This document shows, piece after piece, positions 34,458 to 42,476 of a stretch of DNA of 64,000 nucleotides. A program made the position numbers and the translations under genes. The DNA is taken from the NCBI GenBank assembly GCA_937951895.1, contig CALFER010000090.1:97450-161449 (forward strand), read 5' to 3'. Source of the DNA: an uncultured bacterium. GTDB lineage: Bacteria; CSSED10-310; CALFER01. Numbering within the stretch: position 1 is the first letter of the stretch; every line of letters starts with the position of its first letter. The notes beneath the pieces were generated by a model. The model was not told the DNA's origin and did no database searches. It saw nothing but the letters and a program-made list of their open reading frames with translations.

Positions 34458-35798
34458 TCATTGAAGCAGGAACTGGCATCCGGCGAACAATCCCAGTCCG
34501 ACAAAATCGAGAATGCCCAGGATCAACGATCCGGTCACGGCGACGGGATCTTTTTTCAGTTTAAAGTAAAGGATCGGCAACAGAGATCCCGTCAGTGTCG
34601 CCAGCAGCATGCCCAGCAATAAAACCAGGCTGATCATCAAGGTATGAGAAGGGAGTCGCAGGATGAGAAGAATGCCGTATGTCAAGAGTGAGTATACGCC
34701 TGCGAGCAGGAATCCGGTAAGAAACTCTTCGGAAACGATGGATCCAACCTTCGGGTTTTCATCCGATCGGAGTGTCAGGCGTTCCGCGACAATGGTCGCG
34801 GATTGATTTCCGGTTCCCCCGATCATGCTCACGATCAGCGGCAGGATGGCGAACAGGGCGAGGTGTTGCGGCAATCCGGCGAAGAATCCCAGAAGGACGA
34901 ACGACGCGAGGATGCAGATGGAGAAACGGATCAGCAACCATGGGAAGCGGATCCAGGCGAGTTTGATGGGCGAATTCGTTTCAACCTCCGTCATGCTCGA
35001 TCCGGCCAGTTTGTAAATATCCTCGGTCGCCTCTTCGTGGATGATGTCGATAATATCGTCCACGGTGATAATTCCGAGGAGGGCGCCTTCGAGATCGACA
35101 ACGGGGATCGCGAGAAGGTTGTAGTGGGCGACGAGATGGGCGACTTCTTCCTGATCCATGTCGGGTGTGACCGAGATCAGGTCATGGAGCATGATAGACT
35201 CCAGGGTCACCTCACCGTCGACCAGCAGCAATTTACGCAGGGATACGACACCTCTGAGTTTTCTGGTTTCGTCGATCACGTAGACGTAGAACACCATCTC
35301 AGCTTTGTCCGCGCTTCGAACACGATCGATCGCGTCTTTTACCTTCAGGGTCGCGGGAAGCGCGAACACCTCCTGAGTCATAATTCGTCCGGCGGTTTCT
35401 TCTTCATATGCCAGCAGATCTTCGACCTTTGTCATGTCCTTGGCACTGAGACTGCTTCGCAACTCCTCCGCCTGCTGATCCGGAAACCGATCGATCAGGG
35501 ATGCAGCATCGTCCGGCGCCATGGCTCTGAGTATGACGGCAATCAGTCTGGTATCCATCTGGATCAGGAAGTCGACCGCCGCGTCATGGTCCATTTCGGC
35601 GACAACAGCCGCTTTCTGGGAATCACCCATCAGTTCACCAAAAACGACTTCAGCTTCTGATGGACTCAACTCGGAGATGATCATCGCCAGATCGGCGGCA
35701 TGAAGACGCGCGAGCAGATTCTTCAGATTCTGCCTGGCGTTGCGCCGGATCAGCCGGCGAATGGTCTCGAGAGTCAGAATGAATTTCTTTTCTTTCAC
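34458..35798 (-). CDS. mgtE: Magnesium transporter MgtE
   Basis: Mg2+ channel of 446 residues. An N-terminal helical domain (about 1-130) is followed by two CBS domains (about 135-260; MTQEVFALP and MLHDLISVTPD starts), a plug helix, and five membrane helices. The pore region shows PLIVSMIGGTGNQSATIVAERL. Cytoplasmic Mg2+ binding at the N and CBS domains closes the channel in characterised members. It starts at GTG after a strong GGAGG site. recO follows immediately. The full domain set makes this call firm. Confidence 0.95.
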   Translation of the reverse strand: MKEKKFILTLETIRRLIRRNARQNLKNLLARLHAADLAMIISELSPSEAEVVFGELMGDSQKAAVVAEMDHDAAVDFLIQMDTRLIAVILRAMAPDDAASLIDRFPDQQAEELRSSLSAKDMTKVEDLLAYEEETAGRIMTQEVFALPATLKVKDAIDRVRSADKAEMVFYVYVIDETRKLRGVVSLRKLLLVDGEVTLESIMLHDLISVTPDMDQEEVAHLVAHYNLLAIPVVDLEGALLGIITVDDIIDIIHEEATEDIYKLAGSSMTEVETNSPIKLAWIRFPWLLIRFSICILASFVLLGFFAGLPQHLALFAILPLIVSMIGGTGNQSATIVAERLTLRSDENPKVGSIVSEEFLTGFLLAGVYSLLTYGILLILRLPSHTLMISLVLLLGMLLATLTGSLLPILYFKLKKDPVAVTGSLILGILDFVGLGLFAGCQFLLQ

Positions 35799-35837
35799 GG
35801 GAGAACCTCCGGGAATGAGAGTCGATTCGAAATGCAG

Positions 35838-35866
35838 TTCTCATTCGAACAGCTTTGAACTATAAT
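35838..35866 (+). promoter_or_regulatory. Promoter with consensus -10 before the zinc-ribbon membrane protein gene
   Basis: A perfect TATAAT at 35861-35866 is preceded by TTCTCA (35838-35843) at 17 nt spacing. Transcription would start near 35873 and read into the gene at 35906. This also argues against an upstream ATG at 35855, which would overlap the -10 box. Confidence 0.65.
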
Positions 35867-35905
35867 GGATCTGTTGAGCACCGCCAAGTAACAGGGAGCC
35901 GAATC

Positions 35906-36220
35906 ATGATGGTACTTTTCCGAACCGCATTGATTTTACTCGGATTGGGTCTGGGAGTATGGATCTACAAGGATCTGGGCCATAGTCTGCCGGGAAACAT
36001 CGAATGGGACCAGATCCTCTTTATTCTCAGTGGAGCGAGTCTCGCGTTGTACCTTGTTTCATTGCTGAGCATCGTGCTTTTCAAGAATTTTGTGGATTTC
36101 AGTAAAAAAGGACGGTGTACCCGGTGCGGAAAGCGGGTGAAAAAGGGTGAGTTGTACTGTGATTTTCATAAAGGCGAGGTGCAAGCCGAGTATCTGTCGC
36201 GCAGACGGGGTGAAGAATGA
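35906..36220 (+). CDS. Small membrane protein with C-terminal zinc ribbon
   Basis: Protein of 104 residues with two hydrophobic helices (about 4-20 and 36-57) and a cytoplasmic zinc-ribbon-like tail CTRCGKRVKKGELYCDFH, i.e. CxxC and a CxxH pair nine residues on. The start is at 35906 (a second ATG lies at 35909) with a GGGAG site; a longer frame from 35855 conflicts with the promoter. Its stop overlaps the next start (ATGACA), so it is coupled to the aldehyde dehydrogenase gene. The family is not recognised. A membrane-tethered metal-binding adaptor is possible but unproven. Confidence 0.7.
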   Translation: MMVLFRTALILLGLGLGVWIYKDLGHSLPGNIEWDQILFILSGASLALYLVSLLSIVLFKNFVDFSKKGRCTRCGKRVKKGELYCDFHKGEVQAEYLSRRRGEE

Positions 36221-37743
36221 CATCCGATGTACATCCTGAAATCCCATTGAAAGATCTCGATCTGGTATCCATCCAGGAAACACGAAACCTGATTCAACAG
36301 GCAAAATCCGCCTTCCAGGCACTTCGAACTTACACCCAGGAACGAATCGATACGATCGTGGAAGCGATGGCGATCGCGGCAGAATCCAACGCGCATCAAC
36401 TTGCCGAGATGGCGGTCGCGGAAACCGGAATCGGACGGGTTGCCGATAAAGAACAGAAGAATCGATTTGCAGCTCGGGATATATGCCAGCATATCCGATC
36501 CCAGAAAACCGTCGGCATCATTCGGTCGGACCGCACCACGGGAATCATGGAAGTCGCCATGCCGGTTGGCTTGATCTGTGGAATCATCCCGACCACCAAC
36601 CCGACATCGACGGTGATCTTCAAGAGTCTGATCGCGGTAAAGGCGGCCAATCCGATCATTTTCAGTCCGCATCCGAATGCCAGGCGATGCATCTGGGCTG
36701 CCTCGAACATCATGCATGAAGCCGCTGTGGCCGCGGGCGCGCCTCGGGGCTTGATCGCGTGTCCCCAGATCCCTTCCCTGCGGGCATCTCAGGAACTGAT
36801 GACCCACCCGGATACCGCTTTAATCCTTGCAACCGGCGGTTCGGACATGGTGAAAGCCGCCTATTCGTCCGGCAAACCGGCTCTCGGAGTCGGCCCCGGT
36901 AATGTGCCGGCCTACATCCATCAGAGTGCGGATGTTTCCGAAGCTGTCGCTCGGATCCTGACGTCTAAAACATTCGATAACGGTACGATTTGTTCGAGCG
37001 AACAGGCGATCGTCGTCGATCGTGTGATTGCCGCCGATGTGCGGCAGGCTCTGATCGCGCGCAATGCACATTTCCTCGATGAACACGAAGCGGCTCGGTT
37101 GCAGAGCGTACTGTTCACCAGTAGAGGTTCGATGACGCCTTCTTTAGTGGGACGATCGTGCAGAACAATCGCGGATGCGGCGAAAATCCCGATCCCCGAC
37201 AGCACGTCGGTGTTGATCGTCGAACCTGCCGGGATCGGACCTGAATATCTGCTCGCACATGAAAAACTCTCACCGGTGCTCGGTTTTTTTGAAGTTTCAG
37301 GCCCGGAGGAAGCCTGCAACACCTGTCTCGCTCTCCTGGCCCTCGGTGGAATCGGACACAGTATGGCGATCCATTGCAGAGATGACCGGATCATCGAAGA
37401 CTTTGCATTGAACAAACCGGTCTCGAGATTGCTGGTGAACACACCCTCGTCGCTCGGAGGCATCGGCAAGACAACGAATCTCACCCCCTCACTCACCCTG
37501 GGATGCGGCACCATCGGCGGCAATGCGACCTCTGACAATATTACGGCCACGCATCTGATCAACATCAAACGCGTGGCCTATCATGCAGGCGAATCCACTC
37601 CGCCCGCCATTCCGATCGCGAAGCCCTCCGGTCCGGCCATCCGCATCTCCGACATTCGTTCTCTTGTGGAATCCGTTCTGAAACAATCCGAGCGTTCGAC
37701 TGTCAGTCCGCTGAAGAATCGACCCGATACGACCGGCTATTGA
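36217..37743 (+). CDS. CoA-acylating aldehyde dehydrogenase (EutE/AdhE-N/SauS-like)
   Basis: NAD-dependent enzyme of 508 residues that would convert an aldehyde plus CoA to acyl-CoA, or the reverse. It matches the acylating branch: PVGLICGIIPTTNPTSTVIFKSL, the PIIFSPHPNARRC segment, GVGPGNVPAYI, and the catalytic Cys259 in NGTICSSEQAI. The classical aldehyde dehydrogenase Glu motif is absent, as in AdhE N-domains, PduP/EutE and sulfoacetaldehyde dehydrogenases (SauS). No alcohol-dehydrogenase domain is fused, and no microcompartment shell genes lie nearby, so it appears to act alone. Sulfoacetaldehyde and acetaldehyde are both plausible substrates. It is coupled to the zinc-ribbon membrane protein upstream. 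Confidence 0.85.
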   Translation: MTSDVHPEIPLKDLDLVSIQETRNLIQQAKSAFQALRTYTQERIDTIVEAMAIAAESNAHQLAEMAVAETGIGRVADKEQKNRFAARDICQHIRSQKTVGIIRSDRTTGIMEVAMPVGLICGIIPTTNPTSTVIFKSLIAVKAANPIIFSPHPNARRCIWAASNIMHEAAVAAGAPRGLIACPQIPSLRASQELMTHPDTALILATGGSDMVKAAYSSGKPALGVGPGNVPAYIHQSADVSEAVARILTSKTFDNGTICSSEQAIVVDRVIAADVRQALIARNAHFLDEHEAARLQSVLFTSRGSMTPSLVGRSCRTIADAAKIPIPDSTSVLIVEPAGIGPEYLLAHEKLSPVLGFFEVSGPEEACNTCLALLALGGIGHSMAIHCRDDRIIEDFALNKPVSRLLVNTPSSLGGIGKTTNLTPSLTLGCGTIGGNATSDNITATHLINIKRVAYHAGESTPPAIPIAKPSGPAIRISDIRSLVESVLKQSERSTVSPLKNRPDTTGY

Positions 37744-37746
37744 GCC

Positions 37747-38091
37747 TCATTGAGCGCTCATCGCTCCGCCGTCTTCCAGGAAAATCCTGAACGTTTCTCC
37801 TTCCCGCAAAGTAAACTGGGTCGGACCCCAGGAGAGCGAGCAGTTGACGCAATCCGAGAAGAACGTGTGGCGACCCTCGTAATTGTCACCGAAAACATGC
37901 AGTTCCGTGTCGGCCGCGACTGTCCCGACGTAGACATCGTCAATGTAATTATCCACCTGATACGCCGTCTGATTGATGTAGATGATTTCTTCGACATACT
38001 CATCGCAGCAATCATCGTCATCATCATCGATCCAGATGCATCCGGAAGCGGTCAGCAGAGTGATTGCAAACACCAGTGTCTTTTTCATCAT
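37747..38091 (-). CDS. Small acidic lipoprotein
   Basis: Predicted lipoprotein of 114 residues with a clear signal (MMKKTLVFAITLLTASGC; Cys18 lipidated). Directly after the lipid Cys comes a run of six aspartates, then CCDEYVEE, which could bind cations. The rest is beta-rich with a second Cys pair (DCVNCS). Strong SD GGGAGGTGA is present; ATGs at 38091 and 38088 are both usable. It converges on the aldehyde dehydrogenase gene with 3 nt between the stops and is divergent from the next lipoprotein. The family is not recognised. Confidence 0.7.
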   Translation of the reverse strand: MMKKTLVFAITLLTASGCIWIDDDDDDCCDEYVEEIIYINQTAYQVDNYIDDVYVGTVAADTELHVFGDNYEGRHTFFSDCVNCSLSWGPTQFTLREGETFRIFLEDGGAMSAQ

Positions 38092-38136
38092 TCACCTCCC
38101 GCTCGTTCCATTGCAAAGCGGATGCCAGCCTCAGTT

Positions 38137-38166
38137 TTGATTTTCGGCCGGAGATTCCGATAAAAT
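38137..38166 (+). promoter_or_regulatory. Promoter for the lipoprotein gene at 38187
   Basis: TTGATT (38137-38142) and TAAAAT (38161-38166) are separated by 18 nt. Transcription would start near 38174, giving a very short leader that still contains the AAAGGAG site before the GTG start. Confidence 0.55.
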
Positions 38167-38186
38167 CGGCTCAGAAAGGAGCAATT

Positions 38187-39224
38187 GTGTCCACTGATCC
38201 GAAATCGTGTCTTGTTCAGAGGACATCCCTTTTCGGATGCTCCTGCCTCAGCATCGCCCTCATCGGACTGAGTCTGTCGTTCATCATGATCGCCTGTCGC
38301 TCCTCACAAGAACCGGACTCATCCTCCACTCTCTGCGATCGCCTGATCAATCTCCTCATCATGCATCAGGTCCGGATTGAGCCGGAACACCCCGGCGCGG
38401 ATACTGAAATCCTTGGACTGGGCGATTGGATCCGCGCCGAAATCGGTCACTCTCCGCAAACACTTTTTCTTCTTGAAGAGACCGCCCGAAGAATCGCCAC
38501 ATCCGATGGCCGGGCGGCGACTGAGATGTCTCCGTTGGTTTTCGAGCGGATTCTGCATCTCCATCGGTTCTTTCTCATGAATCGCCCGGTTGATAAAAAC
38601 CTGTTTGGCATCGATCATATCCGCAAGGCGGCCCTCCATCCGGACTCGAGGGATCGAATCTTCAAGATACTGGAGCAGGATCAACAGCAAACCTATTCGG
38701 AAACGGGAGGTATTGCCGCGATCGATCCTCAGACACGGACGCTCGTTTTTCTGTCAATTCCGAGTGAACTTTCGACGCTGGCCGGACGGGTGAACGAGTC
38801 GATCACGGATCTCGAGGTCATGGAGCAGGTGCTGCGTGAGATTCGGGATCGGGTTCCGTTCCTGACAATCCGGATCGATCGAACGATCGATATGATCTCG
38901 GGGGATGCCGATTCTCAGGCCCGGCTCGCGTATGCTGCGGAATTTCTGGACCTGTTCAATTATTACCTCCGACACACTTATTACATCGACCAATCCGCGC
39001 AATACTCCGCCATTGCACGTGAGGGGTTCTCAGGGTTGTATCTCGGGGTCTTCCATGTCCATCCGAAGGATAATCCCCCATCCCCCGAGGATCGGTTTGA
39101 AAGCATCTTCAAACGGAATCTCGTGCTCGTCCCGACCGATGCAGGTTGCGATCTGCACTACCTGACATCGGACCGGACAGGGACAGGCAGGCAGGAGGTC
39201 ATTCCGATCCAGCGGTCATCTTGA
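38187..39224 (+). CDS. Lipoprotein with JAMM/MPN-like metal motif
   Basis: Predicted lipoprotein of 345 residues. A GTG at 38187 with AAAGGAG upstream gives an N-terminus with a hydrophobic core ending in FIMIAC (Cys37). The C-terminal half has features of the JAMM/MPN metalloprotease fold: Glu172 in ETGGIAAID, and HVHPKDNPPSPED (H290, H292, S299, D302), one residue shorter than the usual H-x-H-x7-S-x2-D spacing. If functional it would be a zinc isopeptidase-like hydrolase at the envelope; most JAMM proteins are cytoplasmic, so this is unusual. The middle (about 60-165) is helical and unrecognised. Its 3' end overlaps rnz by 26 nt on the opposite strand. Confidence 0.55.
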   Translation: MSTDPKSCLVQRTSLFGCSCLSIALIGLSLSFIMIACRSSQEPDSSSTLCDRLINLLIMHQVRIEPEHPGADTEILGLGDWIRAEIGHSPQTLFLLEETARRIATSDGRAATEMSPLVFERILHLHRFFLMNRPVDKNLFGIDHIRKAALHPDSRDRIFKILEQDQQQTYSETGGIAAIDPQTRTLVFLSIPSELSTLAGRVNESITDLEVMEQVLREIRDRVPFLTIRIDRTIDMISGDADSQARLAYAAEFLDLFNYYLRHTYYIDQSAQYSAIAREGFSGLYLGVFHVHPKDNPPSPEDRFESIFKRNLVLVPTDAGCDLHYLTSDRTGTGRQEVIPIQRSS

Positions 39225-40254
39225 GTTTTCGGCTCCCGCTTTTCCGGTTTTTCAGAAATGCGCTCGACAGTTCCACATTTTCACAATACATCCTCGCTTC
39301 GCGAGCCACCCGATAGAGATCCGGGAGATACCTGCTGGATACGTGAAACAGAACGAGTTTTCCGACTCGGGCTTCCCGTGCCAATTTGCCGGCAGCAGCA
39401 GCCGTAACATGGTGAAACCGCGATGCAAATTCACGATCTTCATCGAGGAAGGTGGATTCGCAGACCAGCACATCGGATGAATCAACCAGATCACGAATGA
39501 CGGGAATGGTCGTATCGGTGAGTTCGGTATCGGTCACATACCCGATCTTGATGCCTCGCTGGATTCGGATCAGATCATTTTTCAGGCGCTCTGCAGGAAA
39601 CTCAGCGCCGTCAATATGAACCAACGCAGGAAGATCCTTTCCGGCACTCACAGTTCTCAGAAGGTCGCCGACCCACGGTCCCGGTTTCAAACCCATCTGA
39701 TCCATCGCATCTTTCTCGATCCGCAGTTTGTCGAACTCATGAAAGGCATATGCCAGGCACGGAGACCCTCCGTGGTCGACCCGGGCAGCCGAAATCCGGT
39801 AATCGCGTGTCTGTCGGATGATCTGATTCTCGATGCGTGTCTGGGTCACCGGCGATGGTACGAACCGTTTTCGGCACTCGAACACACGTGTTTTTCGGAT
39901 TTCACCGCAGATTTCGTGAACGCTGATCGTCAATTCCTGATCCGCAGCACGATCCCAGTCATATCCTCCGAGCTTCGACGCGATCCGATCAAGAATTCCT
40001 TCGGGTCCGTACACGTCGATGTGTTTGTTTTCGCCGAGCAACGCACGGATGATATGGTCGAAACCGATGAGGTGATCGATGTGGGCATGACTGATGAACA
40101 AAGCTTCGAGTTTGAGAAGTGTTTTAATTCTCCCCCAGATCTTGACTCCGCAATCAAACAGAAGGCTGTTGCTTTGGTTGATGAAGTCGATCAGCAGATA
40201 GGGATCCTGCGTTGGAGCCGAGATCTCGCACGTAAAAGACCATTTCGATTTCAT
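39199..40254 (-). CDS. rnz: Ribonuclease Z-like metallo-beta-lactamase-fold protein
   Basis: Predicted tRNA 3'-processing endonuclease of 351 residues. The zinc motif SHAHIDH lies near residue 55, preceded by the NSLLFDCG strand. Further ligands are seen as DTE (GYVTDTEL), CESTF, and FHHVTAAAAGKLA with FHVSSRY near the end, all in the RNase Z order. Neither tRNA gene in this window encodes CCA, so 3' trimming before CCA addition would be needed. The start overlaps the stop of the radical-SAM gene upstream by 4 nt (ATGA), so it is the third gene of that operon. Its end overlaps the lipoprotein gene at 38187. Confidence 0.8.
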   Translation of the reverse strand: MKSKWSFTCEISAPTQDPYLLIDFINQSNSLLFDCGVKIWGRIKTLLKLEALFISHAHIDHLIGFDHIIRALLGENKHIDVYGPEGILDRIASKLGGYDWDRAADQELTISVHEICGEIRKTRVFECRKRFVPSPVTQTRIENQIIRQTRDYRISAARVDHGGSPCLAYAFHEFDKLRIEKDAMDQMGLKPGPWVGDLLRTVSAGKDLPALVHIDGAEFPAERLKNDLIRIQRGIKIGYVTDTELTDTTIPVIRDLVDSSDVLVCESTFLDEDREFASRFHHVTAAAAGKLAREARVGKLVLFHVSSRYLPDLYRVAREARMYCENVELSSAFLKNRKSGSRKLKMTAGSE

Positions 40255-41225
40255 TCCAGGGTCCTGTTTTTTCTAAATGCTCGCGTCAATTCATTCTCGT
40301 GTACGATCAGGCCATTTTCATGTCGAACCGCCGTGCGCCCACCGGCCCATGCCTCGCAGTTCAGACAGATTTGGGGTCGATTAAAGTCATTGTTCCGTTG
40401 CCGTTTGCGATACTCGAGCATGGACTGCCCGTACCAGATCGCGCCCATGGAATGCTCGAAGATGTTCCCCTGAACCGTGTTACTGGCCCAATCTTCGCAA
40501 CAGACGACGACATTCCCGTTCCATTCAACGAACACGGTATCGAACAGGTGCGCGCACGCCCGGCGTGGTTCAGAACGTCCATTCTTCAGCGTGCGTCCCA
40601 GACCGGTCCTCTCGGCCTGAATGATGGTTTCATCGACAATTCCAGTCCATTTCGAAACATAATCATCTATCTCATCGTTGTTCTCGGCCTGATCCACCAG
40701 CAAAACCCGGATCCATGGTTTCTTCAACCCCATCGAATTTCTCATGGCCACGAATGTCCGCACTTTGTCCTCGAGCATTGCGAGATCATCGGATCCGGTG
40801 ATGGTCTGAAAGGTTTCCCGCGAGTTCGCATCGATCGAAAACCCGAATTCATCGATCCCGAGTTTCAGCATTGTCTTCATGCGCGTTTCGTCGAGAACGG
40901 AGCCGTTTGTGTTCAAACCTGCCTTCAGTCGATATTTACGTTTGATCAGTTCGATCATCGGTAAAACATCCGGATGAAGAAAGGATTCTCCCGCACCCTG
41001 GGGGATGACAAACGCCCCGCCCAGATCGCGAAACTGCTCAAGTGCGTTGTCAAAACGATCCAGAGGCATAAACCCGATCGCTCGACGAGTCTCCGGGATT
41101 GACTTCCCGTGAAACGGACACATCACGCATCGATAGTTGCATTGATTGGTAATTTCGATCTGCATCCCATTTAGAACGGCGATCCCCATCGCCTTTCGAA
41201 CTGCTTTTCTTAAGATCCGCTTCAT
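40251..41225 (-). CDS. Radical SAM/SPASM protein A
   Basis: Radical SAM enzyme of 324 residues. The [4Fe-4S] motif is CNYRCVMC (about residues 30-37), followed by the barrel (GAGESFLHPD, LNTNGSVLD, FSIDANSRETF). The C-terminus has a SPASM-like auxiliary cluster region: CAHLF, then VVVCCEDWASNTVQGN, then CLNCEAW. Such enzymes modify peptides or take part in other radical chemistry. No precursor peptide is evident next to it. It is encoded 2 nt downstream of a second radical-SAM/SPASM gene and overlaps rnz, forming a three-gene operon. The substrate is unknown. Confidence 0.85.
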   Translation of the reverse strand: MKRILRKAVRKAMGIAVLNGMQIEITNQCNYRCVMCPFHGKSIPETRRAIGFMPLDRFDNALEQFRDLGGAFVIPQGAGESFLHPDVLPMIELIKRKYRLKAGLNTNGSVLDETRMKTMLKLGIDEFGFSIDANSRETFQTITGSDDLAMLEDKVRTFVAMRNSMGLKKPWIRVLLVDQAENNDEIDDYVSKWTGIVDETIIQAERTGLGRTLKNGRSEPRRACAHLFDTVFVEWNGNVVVCCEDWASNTVQGNIFEHSMGAIWYGQSMLEYRKRQRNNDFNRPQICLNCEAWAGGRTAVRHENGLIVHENELTRAFRKNRTLE

Positions 41226-41227
41226 GT

Positions 41228-42340
41228 TCAGTAAATCAGAACTCCGTGAGTGACGCAGTGGGAACAGACGAGACCGGAGTCGAGTCGGCGTCCTGAGCGG
41301 ATCATCCGTCTGGCTGTCCGGTACGATGTATTGTTGAATAGACTCAACCCGTTCAACCTTCCCGGTGTGATCCGTCCAAAATCATGCTGCGGATCGATCA
41401 CACCACAGCAAGGAGAGACCGCACCGTCCGGGTGAATCACCATGGTGTCCCACAGTTTGTCGCAGATGGCAGGACTGTGCTTGAGCAGTCCGGTTTCATA
41501 GTTGTACCAACTCATTCCGGAATCCAAAGGCAACCAGTCACGATCCCGATCGAAACGCTCACGGGGAGTTCGCACGAACAACCCGGCGATATCCACATAG
41601 ATCGGAACGAAAACGATTGAATCGACACCGATGGAACGACCGGTCTCGATAATCAGATCGATCTCTTTCTCTGTATGACAATTGAGCAACACCTGCCATC
41701 GGATTTTCGGAGTTCGTCTCCCGAGTTCGTTGCGTCTGCGCACGAGATATGTCATACGATCGATCGCATTGCTGAATGATCCGCCGACCCGGTACTTCTG
41801 ATAAGTCGGCTCGGTTGCTCCATCGATGGAGCAACCGATCTCATCGATATCCGTTTCAAGCAACCGTTCGATTCTGTCTCGCGAAAACGTTTGGAGATTC
41901 GTTGAAAAACCGATATAGACAGACCATTTACGAGCATATTCTACGAGTTCGACCAGGTGAGGATATCGGAGCGGTTCACCCCAGTTGGTCAGAGTCAGTG
42001 TGTACAGGTAGGGGCCGAAACAATCGAGAATCGTTCGGAAAAGATCCGGATCGAGGACGGAAGGTTTCCTGGGGATCTCCTGACGCCCCTGAGGACAGAT
42101 CGGACAATGCAGACCGCAACTGGAGAAGACATCCAGGATCAGATGCCGGGGGAATCCCGGAACCCAGGAGGTGCGCAGACGGTGCGCGGCACCGGTCAAC
42201 AGCGCGTTGATCCTGCGCCGGATGCCGGAGCCGCGCTGAAGGCGCAGATCCGCTTTTTTATTGAGCCAGTATACATCCATAATGATTGTCGCGCTCCGCG
42301 TATCCGGTGTCTTCCGGATACAGTGTTCGATAGGTATCAT
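41228..42340 (-). CDS. Radical SAM/SPASM protein B
   Basis: Radical SAM protein of 370 residues with the cluster motif CGLHCPIC (near residue 75), a [11 protein letters not shown] segment and a [19 protein letters not shown] strand. The SPASM-like end has CDKLW, VSPCCGV and CSHC. The start at 42340 is preceded by GGGAG; an internal ATG at 42280 lacks a ribosome-binding site. It heads an operon with radical-SAM protein A and rnz. The two radical-SAM proteins are not close copies, so they may act on different steps or substrates. Confidence 0.85.
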   Translation of the reverse strand: MIPIEHCIRKTPDTRSATIIMDVYWLNKKADLRLQRGSGIRRRINALLTGAAHRLRTSWVPGFPRHLILDVFSSCGLHCPICPQGRQEIPRKPSVLDPDLFRTILDCFGPYLYTLTLTNWGEPLRYPHLVELVEYARKWSVYIGFSTNLQTFSRDRIERLLETDIDEIGCSIDGATEPTYQKYRVGGSFSNAIDRMTYLVRRRNELGRRTPKIRWQVLLNCHTEKEIDLIIETGRSIGVDSIVFVPIYVDIAGLFVRTPRERFDRDRDWLPLDSGMSWYNYETGLLKHSPAICDKLWDTMVIHPDGAVSPCCGVIDPQHDFGRITPGRLNGLSLFNNTSYRTARRMIRSGRRLDSGLVCSHCVTHGVLIY

Positions 42341-42402
42341 GGAGTCTCCCGAGGGTCAAGTTCGCCTGAAGATTGGATGTCGGCGACAGGTTTGGCGTCA
42401 AC

Positions 42403-42432
42403 TTGAATTTGCCATTCGATTCTCGTTATACT
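42403..42432 (+). promoter_or_regulatory. Promoter for the Pro-Thr-repeat surface protein
   Basis: TTGAAT (42403-42408) and TATACT (42427-42432) are separated by 18 nt, about 45 nt before the ATG at 42477, with a GGGGAGGAG ribosome-binding site in between. Confidence 0.5.
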
Positions 42433-42476
42433 GGTTTCGTGATTCCAGATTTTTTTCGGGGAGGAGTGACATTCAG

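Noticed and set aside
34803..35660. Open frame of 285 codons on the plus strand
   Set aside because: It is antisense to mgtE, whose CBS and channel motifs are complete.
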